Shown: piece by piece, positions 18,893 to 25,503 of the stretch | Layout: each line of letters opens with the position of its first letter | Numbering within the stretch: the stretch's first letter is position 1 | Source: Acidobacteriota bacterium | GTDB taxonomy: Bacteria > Acidobacteriota > Vicinamibacteria > Vicinamibacterales > CAVVIG01 | Direction: 5' to 3' | DNA: 64,000 bases | NCBI GenBank assembly: GCA_003222395.1 | Contig: QHWB01000040.1 | Span: forward strand, 322,488-386,487 | Translations under genes and position numbers: made by a program | Notes under the pieces: model-generated | Databases searched by the model: none | What the model saw: only the letters and a program-made list of their open reading frames with translations | Told to the model about the DNA's origin: nothing

Positions 18893-19174
18893 CCGGGTAA
18901 CCTACGTGAAAGCCGATGAAATTGTGGTCACGGATACGATGGCCACATTATACGGCATCGGTTGACTGCAGCCCAACGTCAATCTGCGATAAATCGCTGT
19001 TACGCCTAGGGTTCTCGCCCCACCAACTTAGACGCTTCGATCGCAACTCGCGTGCCTGAGGTAATCGCGACCGATCTAGTTATCGGCAGTTATGCGTCCA
19101 CCGCGACGGTGGACCTCGCGATCGAAGTTCATGGTGACCCGGATGTGGCTGAACAGTTCGCTCGAACCGTGCGC
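18893..19174. other. 282-nt spacer between clpC and lolD
   Basis: The longest gene-free stretch. Apart from the clpC promoter at its left end it holds no convincing ORF, RNA gene or hairpin terminator. A short perfect inverted repeat GTCCACCGCGACGGTGGAC lies near 19,096-19,114. Confidence 0.5.
18923..18952 (-). promoter_or_regulatory. clpC promoter: TATAAT with overlapping palindrome
   Basis: On the minus strand a perfect -10 TATAAT lies at 18947-18952. Immediately downstream, TGTGGTCA-N9-TGGCCACA (18923-18947) is an almost perfect inverted repeat that would cover the transcription start, a good position for a repressor. The match to known CtsR sites is poor. The -35 is weak (TTGGGC with an 18-nt spacer). 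Confidence 0.55.
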
Positions 19175-19849
19175 TCAGGCCTGATGCAGCTTCCCGCTTT
19201 CGAGCCGCAGGATGCGATCGCACGCGGCGGCCAGACGGGGATTGTGCGTGGCGATGATCGACGTCAGTCCGAAATCGCGGTGCATGTCTCGAAGGAGGGC
19301 GTGCAGCGACTCGGCGGTCGCTTCGTCGAGATCGCCGGTCGGCTCGTCGGCGAGCAGCAGCGCCGGACGCATCACGAGCGCGCGCGCCACCGCGACACGC
19401 TGCTGTTCTCCACCCGACAGCATGCCGGGCCGATGCGTGAGCCGATCGCCGAGCCCGACGCGGCGCAGCAGGTCTTCCGCGCGCGGCCGCGCCTCGTCCA
19501 TCGGGACCCGGGCGATCCGCATCGGCATCTCGGCGTTCTCGGAGGCGTTGAACTCCGGGAGCAGATGATGGAACTGGAACACGAAGCCGACCTGTCGGTT
19601 GCGGAACGCGACGACCTCCTGATCGGGCAGCGACGTGACCTCGGTGCTCGCGATGGTGACGGTTCCCTGGTCGACGCGATCCAGACCGCCGAGCACGTGC
19701 AGCAGCGTGCTCTTTCCGACGCCCGACGCACCGACGATCGCGACCATCTCGCCCGCGTCGACCTGCAGATCGAGATCGCGCAGCACGACGAGCGAACGTC
19801 CGGTGACGTCGTAGCTTTTGACGATGCCGCGGGCGTCGACTAACGCCAT
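19175..19849 (-). CDS. lolD: LolD: ABC ATPase for lipoprotein release
   Basis: 224 residues from ATG at 19849 (MALVDARGIVKSYDV). Cytoplasmic ATPase of the LolCDE complex that extracts outer-membrane lipoproteins. Walker A GASGVGKST, signature LSGGEQQRV, Walker B ALLLADEPTGDLD and the H-loop ATHN are all intact. It follows lolC on the same strand after 104 nt. Its family (MacB/FtsE/LolD) is told apart here by the VFQFHHLLPEFNASENAEMP block and the partner gene. The 104-nt gap holds CACGAA-type words near 19,866-19,892. Confidence 0.9.
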   Translation of the reverse strand: MALVDARGIVKSYDVTGRSLVVLRDLDLQVDAGEMVAIVGASGVGKSTLLHVLGGLDRVDQGTVTIASTEVTSLPDQEVVAFRNRQVGFVFQFHHLLPEFNASENAEMPMRIARVPMDEARPRAEDLLRRVGLGDRLTHRPGMLSGGEQQRVAVARALVMRPALLLADEPTGDLDEATAESLHALLRDMHRDFGLTSIIATHNPRLAAACDRILRLESGKLHQA

Positions 19850-19953
19850 GGCAGCGCGGTCATCCACGGAACACACGAAAACACGAAATCCTCTGTGGCT
19901 GACTCCCGTCGAAGCGACATGAAAGTTCGAAGTGCGAAGGCGGCGGACTGAGA

Positions 19954-21183
19954 TTACTCATATCGAAGGGCCTGGGCCGGATCGAGCCGTGCCGCCTGCC
20001 GCGATGGATAAATCGTCGCGACGAAGCAGATCAGCACGGCGACGACGACGACGAGGAGGAAGTCGGTCGCGAGCACGGTGAACGGCAGATACGGCACTTG
20101 ATACACATCGATCGGCACGCGAATCAGCCGGTAGCGGTCGAAGACGAACGACAGCGCATAGCCCGCGGTCGCGCCTACGGTGGTCCCGACGACGCCGATG
20201 ATCAGTCCCTGCATGATGAAGATCAGCGTCACGCTGCGAGAGGTCGCGCCCATGGTCTTGAGGATTGCGATGTCGCGGCTCTTCTCCATCACCAGCAGAA
20301 TGAGCGACGCGACGATGTTGAGCGCCGCCACCATGACGATGAGGCCGATTGCGAGCGACACGGCGATCTTCTCGAGCGTCAGCGCCGCGAAGAGCGGCTT
20401 GTTCATGTCGGACCAGTCGTTGGCGATGTAGGCCGACCCGAGCTGCGGCGCGATCGACGCCGCCACCTCCGGCGCGCGGAAGATGTCGTCGAGCCGCAGC
20501 TCCATGTAGTCGACCGAGTCGCGCGAGAGCAGCCGCTTCGCGGTGTCGAGCGACGCGAAGCCGTAGCTCGAATCGAACTCGTACAGTCCGAGGCTGAAAA
20601 TCCCCGCCATGCGCAGCCGCCGCGTCCGCGGAATCATGCCCATCGGCGAGAGCGTTCCCTGCGGCGTCAGGAGCGTCACGGAATCGCCGATGCCGACGCC
20701 GAGCTGCGCCGCCAGATCCTTTCCGAGCAGGATCGCATCGGGCGCGTCCGGGTTCGGCGCGCGCAGTGCGTCGAGGCTCCCCTGCTGCATCGCACGGCCG
20801 ATGTCGGTCACCGTCGGCTCGAGCACCGGATCGATTCCCTTGACGGTGATGAACTGCTCGCTACGCGCCGCGGAAATGAGCGCCTTGCCGTTGATCGCCG
20901 GCGCCGCGCCGACCACGTGCGGCACCTTCAGCAGTTTGTCGACCTCCACGTGGTAATCGGCGATGCCGTTCGTCTTGAACACATACACGTGCGCGTTCGA
21001 TCCGAGGATGCGATCGCGCAGCTCCTGCTGGAGCCCGGTCATGACCGCGAGCGCGATGATCACCGCCATCACGCCGACGCTGACGCCGAGCGTCGAGATG
21101 AGCGAGATGACGGAGATGAACGCCTGCTTGCGTTTCGCGAGCAGATAGCGGAGCGCGATGTGCAGTTCGAACGGGACATCCAT
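19954..21183 (-). CDS. lolC: LolC/LolE-type lipoprotein-releasing permease
   Basis: 409 residues with four membrane helices: one at about 20-50 and three in the C-terminal third (KIAVSLAIGLIVMVAALNIVASLILLV; FIMQGLIIGVVGTTVGATAGYAL; FLLVVVVAVLICFVATIYPSR). A large periplasmic MacB-like core domain lies between. The ending YPSRQAARLDPAQALRYE is the family signature. A single LolC/E gene beside lolD suggests a homodimeric LolF-type transporter, common outside gammaproteobacteria. It starts 13 nt after the lysS stop, so it is probably in the same operon. Confidence 0.9.
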   Translation of the reverse strand: MDVPFELHIALRYLLAKRKQAFISVISLISTLGVSVGVMAVIIALAVMTGLQQELRDRILGSNAHVYVFKTNGIADYHVEVDKLLKVPHVVGAAPAINGKALISAARSEQFITVKGIDPVLEPTVTDIGRAMQQGSLDALRAPNPDAPDAILLGKDLAAQLGVGIGDSVTLLTPQGTLSPMGMIPRTRRLRMAGIFSLGLYEFDSSYGFASLDTAKRLLSRDSVDYMELRLDDIFRAPEVAASIAPQLGSAYIANDWSDMNKPLFAALTLEKIAVSLAIGLIVMVAALNIVASLILLVMEKSRDIAILKTMGATSRSVTLIFIMQGLIIGVVGTTVGATAGYALSFVFDRYRLIRVPIDVYQVPYLPFTVLATDFLLVVVVAVLICFVATIYPSRQAARLDPAQALRYE

Positions 21184-21196
21184 AAAGCTATGCGAG

Positions 21197-22699
21197 CTAT
21201 TCTCTTTTTCTCATGAGCGGAAACAGGATCACATCCCGAATCGACGGGCTGTTGGTGAGCAGCATCACGAGCCGATCGACGCCGACCCCTTCGCCGCCGG
21301 TGGGCGGCAGCCCGTACTCGAGTGCGCGGACGTAATCGTCGTCCATCTCGTGCGCCTCGAGGTCGCCGCGCGCGCGGCTGGTCAGCTGCGCCTCGAACCG
21401 GCGCCGCTGCTCGTCGGGATCGTTCAGCTCGCTGAACGCGTTGGCGATCTCGAAGCCGCCGGTGTACAGCTCGAAGCGCTCGACGGTGTCGGGATCGTCG
21501 GGCTTCTGCTTCGAGAGCGGCGAGACCTCCGTCGGAAAGTCGTAGACGAAGGTCGGCTGAATCAGCCGATCTTCGCAGAGCTTCTCGAAGATCGTCATCG
21601 TGATCGCGCCCGCGCCGCTGCTGTGCTCGATCTCGATGCCGAGCTGCTGTGCGAGGGCCGCAGCCGTGGCGCGATTTCGGAGATCGGCGTCCGCAACCTC
21701 GCGGTGAAGCTGCCGCGAGGCAGCGCTTCGCGTCGCTGCTCTGAGCGACAAGCGCTCGAACGGCGCCGCCAGCGAAATCCGATGCTCGCCGAACGTGATC
21801 TGATCGGTGCCGATCGCCTCGCGCGCGACGGTTCCGATCATCTGCTCGGTCATCGTCATCAGCGCCTGGTAATCGGCGTACGCCTCGTAGAACTCCATCA
21901 TCGTGAACTCGGGGTTGTGCTGCGTCGAAATCCCCTCGTTGCGGAAGTTCCGGTTGATTTCGAACACGCGCTCGAGTCCGCCGACCGTGAGCCGCTTCAG
22001 GTACAGCTCGGGCGCGATCCGCAGATAGAGATCCATCTCGAGCGTGTTGTGATGCGTGACGAACGGCCGCGCGAGCGCGCCGCCGGCGATCGGCTGCATC
22101 ATCGGCGTCTCGACCTCGAGGTATCCGCGCGCCGTCATGAAATCGCGAATCGCGGCGATGATGCGGCTGCGCGTCTCGAACACCCGCCGCGAGTCCGGAT
22201 TCACGATCAAATCGAGGTACCTCTGACGATACCGGATCTCGACATCGGTGAGGCCGTGCCACTTTTCCGGCAGCGGCAACAGGCACTTCGCGAGGAAGTG
22301 CAGCCGCGACGCCCAGATGGTGAACTCGTTGGTCCGCGTCCGGAACAGCCGCCCCTCCACGCCGACCCAGTCGCCGAAGTCGAGCAGCTTGTAGATCTTG
22401 AAATCGAGATCGGGCACCGAGTCCTGGCGGATGTAGACCTGGACCTTCGCGCGGCCGTCGGACAGCACGAGGAAGTTCGCCTTGCCGAACGCGCGGATGC
22501 CGAGGATGCGTCCGCTGGTGACGGTCTCGATCCGCTCGGCCTCGAGCTCGTCGTGCGTGCGCTGACCGTAGGCGTCGACGAGCGCCGCAATCGTATGCGT
22601 GCGGGCGAACGCCCGCGGGTAGACGTCGATGCCCAGCGCCTTCAGATCCGCGAGGTTCGCGCGGCGCTGATGGATTTGTTCTTCGAGTGAGATGGACAT
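21197..22699 (-). CDS. lysS: Lysyl-tRNA synthetase, class II
   Basis: 500 residues from ATG at 22699 (MSISLEEQIHQRRANLADLKALGI); the open frame extends upstream without conservation. An N-terminal OB-fold anticodon-binding domain (about 50-160) precedes the class II catalytic core: motif 1 FMTARGYLEVETPMMQ, motif 2 FEINRNFRNEGISTQHNPEFTMMEFY, and motif 3 GVGVDRLVMLL. A segment at about 325-350 (SLRAATRSAASRQLHREVADADLRN) is less conserved and Arg/Ala-rich. It lies one base downstream of nusB, tightly coupled. Confidence 0.96.
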   Translation of the reverse strand: MSISLEEQIHQRRANLADLKALGIDVYPRAFARTHTIAALVDAYGQRTHDELEAERIETVTSGRILGIRAFGKANFLVLSDGRAKVQVYIRQDSVPDLDFKIYKLLDFGDWVGVEGRLFRTRTNEFTIWASRLHFLAKCLLPLPEKWHGLTDVEIRYRQRYLDLIVNPDSRRVFETRSRIIAAIRDFMTARGYLEVETPMMQPIAGGALARPFVTHHNTLEMDLYLRIAPELYLKRLTVGGLERVFEINRNFRNEGISTQHNPEFTMMEFYEAYADYQALMTMTEQMIGTVAREAIGTDQITFGEHRISLAAPFERLSLRAATRSAASRQLHREVADADLRNRATAAALAQQLGIEIEHSSGAGAITMTIFEKLCEDRLIQPTFVYDFPTEVSPLSKQKPDDPDTVERFELYTGGFEIANAFSELNDPDEQRRRFEAQLTSRARGDLEAHEMDDDYVRALEYGLPPTGGEGVGVDRLVMLLTNSPSIRDVILFPLMRKRE

Positions 22700-22700
22700 A

Positions 22701-23141
22701 TCAGCTCTTCGCGTCCAGCTTCTTCCTGATCGCATCCAGCATGCCGTTGATGAATTTGACGGCGTCCTCGGTGCTGAACGTACGCGCCAGCTCCAGCGCC
22801 TCGTTGATGACCACGGCATGCGGCGTGTCGGCGCCGCGCGTCAGCTCGCAAATCGCCATGCGGAGGATCAACCGATCGATCACCGCCATCCGCTCCGGCC
22901 GCCACCGCTCGGCGGTGCCGGCAATCAGCGGATCGATGGCCGGCAGCCGCTCGACCGTCTCGCGCGCGAGCGTCGCCGCGAACTGGCGCAGTTCCTCCGG
23001 CGGCTCGTCGGCGTCGGGCCACTGCAGATTGAAGAACGTCGCCGTCGCGTGCGCGACGTCGGTCTTGCCGATCTCCCATTGATAAAGGATTTGCAGCGCC
23101 GCCTCGCGCGCGCGGTGGCGAGGATCTTTTCTCTTTTTCAC
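22701..23141 (-). CDS. nusB: Transcription antitermination factor NusB
   Basis: 146 residues, all-helical. NusB with NusE (S10) binds boxA RNA to prevent termination in rRNA operons. Family blocks: RHRAREAALQILYQWEIG, IDRLILRMAICELTRG, VVINEALELARTFSTEDAVKFINGMLDAI. It is located between ribH and lysS; ribH-nusB is a very common pair. 14 nt separate it from the ribH stop. Confidence 0.95.
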   Translation of the reverse strand: MKKRKDPRHRAREAALQILYQWEIGKTDVAHATATFFNLQWPDADEPPEELRQFAATLARETVERLPAIDPLIAGTAERWRPERMAVIDRLILRMAICELTRGADTPHAVVINEALELARTFSTEDAVKFINGMLDAIRKKLDAKS

Positions 23142-23155
23142 GCTCGCGCCATGCG

Positions 23156-23641
23156 TCAGGTTTTCGCGTCCGCCTGCCGGGTGAGCTGCGCGACGACTTC
23201 CGCCATCTCGATTGCGGCCACCGCCGCCTCGCGCCCTTTGTTGGACGGACCGTCACCGGCGCGCGCGAGCGCCTCTTCAACCGAATTCGTGGTGAGCACG
23301 CCGAATGCCATCGGGACCCCGGTGGCGGCCGAACCGGCGGCGAGTCCGTGCGCTACCGCCGAGCAGATGTAGTCGAAATGCGGCGTCTCGCCGCGGATCA
23401 CGCAGCCGAGGCAGACGATCGCGTCGAAGCGCCCGCTCTCTGCGGCGTGCTGCGCGGCGATCGGGATCTCGAACGCGCCGGGGACGCGCACGACGGTGAT
23501 GTCGCTCGCCGCCACGTCCGCCGCCTCGAGCACGGCGAGCGCGCCGGCCTGCAGCCGATCGGTCACGAAGTCGTGGTACTTCGAGACGATGACGGCGAAG
23601 CAGAATCCCCTCGCGCGGCCGCTGCCCTCAATCGTTGGCAA
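23156..23641 (-). CDS. ribH: 6,7-dimethyl-8-ribityllumazine synthase RibH
   Basis: 161 residues from TTG at 23641, two bases after the enoyl-CoA hydratase stop. This start gives MPTIEGSGRARGFCFAVIVSKYHDF, the usual N-terminus; no ATG or GTG fits. It catalyses the penultimate step of riboflavin synthesis and forms icosahedral or pentameric assemblies. Conserved: VPGAFEIPIAA, the RGETPHFDYI block with the catalytic His, and PMAFGVLTTNSVEEALARAG. The rest of the rib pathway is not in the window. Confidence 0.93.
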   Translation of the reverse strand: MPTIEGSGRARGFCFAVIVSKYHDFVTDRLQAGALAVLEAADVAASDITVVRVPGAFEIPIAAQHAAESGRFDAIVCLGCVIRGETPHFDYICSAVAHGLAAGSAATGVPMAFGVLTTNSVEEALARAGDGPSNKGREAAVAAIEMAEVVAQLTRQADAKT

Positions 23642-23643
23642 GG

Positions 23644-24426
23644 CTACCTGCCCTTGAACTCCGGCTTGCGCTTCTCCAGAAACGCCGCCGTGCCCTCGCG
23701 CATGTCTTCGGTGGAGGCGACGAGGCCGAACAGCGTCGCTTCGTACTGGCACGCTTCGGCGAACGGCATCTCGACGCCTTTGTTCACAGCGCTGATGATG
23801 TATCGCATGGCGACCGGCGCGCCCGTGGCAAGCTTCGCGGCGAGCGCGCGGGCTTCCGTCATCAATTCCGCGGCTGCGACGACTCGATTCACGAGGCCGA
23901 TCCGCTGGGCCTCCTCGGCGGAAATGGGAGCGCCGGTCACGATTATTTCCATCGCGCGTCCTTTGCCGACGAGCCGAGGCAGACGCTGCGTGCCGGCGTA
24001 GCCCGGCATCAGACCGAGGTTGATTTCCGGCTGGCCGAGCCTCGCGGTGTCGGCAGCCAGCCGGAGCGTGCACGCCATGGCGAGCTCGCAGCCGCCGCCG
24101 AGCGCGAAGCCGTTGATTGCCGCGATGACCGGCTTGCCGAGGTTCTCGATGACGTCGAACACGTGCTGCCCCGTCAGCGCGTGCTCGCGGCCGCCCGTCG
24201 GCGTCTGGACCGCGAGCTCGTTGATGTCGGCGCCGGCCACGAATGCCTTCCCGCCCGCCCCGGTCAGCACGATGGCGCCGACTGCGGCGTCGTGCTTCAA
24301 CTCGAGCATCAGGCGCCGCAGCTCGTCGACCGTGTGCGAGTTGAGCGCGTTGAGCACGTTCGGACGATTGATCGTGACGATCGCCACGGCGCCGTCGCGC
24401 TCGAGCAGCAGGTTGTCGAACGCCAT
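23644..24426 (-). CDS. Enoyl-CoA hydratase (crotonase)
   Basis: 260 residues. Crotonase superfamily; hydrates 2-enoyl-CoA in beta-oxidation or related routes. The oxyanion-hole block VAGADINEL and both catalytic glutamates are present: GFALGGGCELAMA and GQPEINLGLMPGYAGTQRL. The C-terminal FLEKRKPEFKGR is typical of short-chain hydratases. It sits directly upstream of ribH; the physiological link is unclear. Confidence 0.93.
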   Translation of the reverse strand: MAFDNLLLERDGAVAIVTINRPNVLNALNSHTVDELRRLMLELKHDAAVGAIVLTGAGGKAFVAGADINELAVQTPTGGREHALTGQHVFDVIENLGKPVIAAINGFALGGGCELAMACTLRLAADTARLGQPEINLGLMPGYAGTQRLPRLVGKGRAMEIIVTGAPISAEEAQRIGLVNRVVAAAELMTEARALAAKLATGAPVAMRYIISAVNKGVEMPFAEACQYEATLFGLVASTEDMREGTAAFLEKRKPEFKGR

Positions 24427-24435
24427 GGTGTTGTC

Positions 24436-24609
24436 CTACAGGGGGAATGGGAACATCAGCCACCCGAGCACGAGGGCAGACACGATGAAGCCGGCGAACA
24501 TCAGTCCACCGAACCGCAGCTGCTCGCGCGCGTCGTCTTTTGCGATGACGGCAAAGACGAGCGAGACGAAGAACGCAAAGACGATGAGGAGGAACAGATG
24601 GCTGTGCAT
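24436..24609 (-). CDS. Small two-helix membrane protein
   Basis: 57 residues from ATG at 24609 (a GTG at 24618 is also possible). Two hydrophobic segments, HLFLLIVFAFFVSLVFAVI and LMFAGFIVSALVLGWLMFPFP, are separated by a charged loop KDDAREQLRFG. It lies between the enoyl-CoA hydratase gene and the next membrane protein with almost no spacing, supporting real translation. Function unknown. Confidence 0.65.
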   Translation of the reverse strand: MHSHLFLLIVFAFFVSLVFAVIAKDDAREQLRFGGLMFAGFIVSALVLGWLMFPFPL

Positions 24610-24619
24610 CACGCGCACA

Positions 24620-25012
24620 TCACTTCCGGCCGAGCGCGACGTCGTACGCGTCGATGACGACGAGCAGGTTCAGCAGGCCGGCGACGATGAGAAAGGTGTT
24701 GCCGTACTCGTAGGTGACCGCGCGAACGTCGCCGCTGCCGTAGCCGAGCGCCCGTGCGACGAAATAGGTGGCGCCGATGCCGCGGTCGGCGAGCGCCGCG
24801 AGCGCGAGCAGCGGATCGGTGAGCTCGATCGGGGCCAGACGGCCCTGGAGCGCGAGGCCGATCGCGAACATCAATGGCAACGTGACGAGAAAGATGAGGC
24901 CCTTCGCGCGGCGGCCGAGCCACAGGTGACCGGCGCCCGGAATGAGCCACGACGCGAGGCAAAGCAGCACGAGGCCACCCGACTGCGTTTCTTCGGCGGC
25001 GGTGGCGCGCAC
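24620..25012 (-). CDS. Conserved membrane protein (DUF6677-like)
   Basis: 130 residues with about three helices. The N-terminal LLCLASWLIPGAGHLWLGRRAKGLIF resembles TM2-type proteins (PGxGH/QxxLGR). The C-terminus LLNLLVVIDAYDVALGRK is the most conserved-looking part. The DUF assignment is from memory of similar acidobacterial proteins and is tentative. It shares a start/stop junction with the small membrane protein downstream. Confidence 0.65.
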   Translation of the reverse strand: MRATAAEETQSGGLVLLCLASWLIPGAGHLWLGRRAKGLIFLVTLPLMFAIGLALQGRLAPIELTDPLLALAALADRGIGATYFVARALGYGSGDVRAVTYEYGNTFLIVAGLLNLLVVIDAYDVALGRK

Positions 25013-25018
25013 GATCGG

Positions 25019-25480
25019 TTAGTTTACCCGAACAACGAGGGCCGACACGACGACGCCGAGCGGTAGACCGGCCGCGAAACGGATCCAGTTGGACGGTACG
25101 TCGCCGGTCGTCCATTCGTAGATGAGCGTCGCGAGCGAAGGCATGGCCGCGGCGACCAGCACGGCGCGCCGGAGCGCGAGGCTTTCAGCCGAGCGTCCCT
25201 CGCTCGCCTGAAAGGCTCGCGCTACGGGAGCGAGAGCGCAGACTGCCGCTCCTGCATAGATCCCCGTACATCGCGCGCACACCGGAAGCTGCGCCGCCCA
25301 GAGGTGGAACGAACGCTCAGGAAGCTGATGACAGACGATGCCGCCGATACCGTAGATCGCGATCGTCATCGCCGACAGGACAGGCGTCGTATGGGGGCGC
25401 GACGCGATCCACGCCGCCAGCGGCAGCGCAATCGCCCACGCGATCGCCGTGACGACGAACGCCCGACGCAGGACGACCAC
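25019..25480 (-). CDS. DUF2085-type membrane protein with an embedded repeat hairpin
   Basis: 153 residues from GTG at 25480, chosen because a TACCAT hexamer lies 6 nt upstream and it gives the expected N-terminus; GTG at 25495 is an alternative. The diagnostic motif CHQLPERSFHLWAAQLPVCARCTGIYAGA is present (about residues 48-76). A pair of the 24-bp REP-like elements in inverted orientation (25173-25194 and 25202-25225) lies inside the gene and stays in frame, translated as ARAFQASEGRSAESLALR between two helices. The gene is divergent from the spermidine-synthase-like gene, and the two -10 hexamers overlap. Confidence 0.75.
   Translation of the reverse strand: MVVLRRAFVVTAIAWAIALPLAAWIASRPHTTPVLSAMTIAIYGIGGIVCHQLPERSFHLWAAQLPVCARCTGIYAGAAVCALAPVARAFQASEGRSAESLALRRAVLVAAAMPSLATLIYEWTTGDVPSNWIRFAAGLPLGVVVSALVVRVN
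25173..25225. repeat. Inverted pair of REP-like units inside a coding region
   Basis: AGCGCGAGGCTTTCAGCCGA-type copy at 25173-25194, then 7 nt, then the reverse-oriented copy at 25202-25225 (core CTCGCCTGAAAGGCTCGCGC). Together they can fold into a long hairpin in the DUF2085 mRNA. Confidence 0.88.
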
Positions 25481-25490
25481 GGTCGAATGG

Positions 25491-25496
25491 TACACT
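25491..25496 (+). promoter_or_regulatory. -10-like TACACT seven bases before the start codon
   Basis: TACACT followed by CTGCGCG and ATG at 25504, implying a leaderless or nearly leaderless transcript. It overlaps TACCAT on the minus strand (25487-25492) serving the divergent gene. Confidence 0.45.
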
Positions 25497-25503
25497 CTGC
25501 GCG

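Noticed and set aside
18977-18982. TTGACG as the clpC -35 element
   Set aside because: It lies 24 nt from TATAAT, outside the usual 16-19-nt spacing.
23644-24463. Frame extending ribH upstream as a longer protein
   Set aside because: Upstream text is Arg-rich antisense-like sequence overlapping the enoyl-CoA hydratase; TTG at 23641 restores the normal RibH N-terminus.
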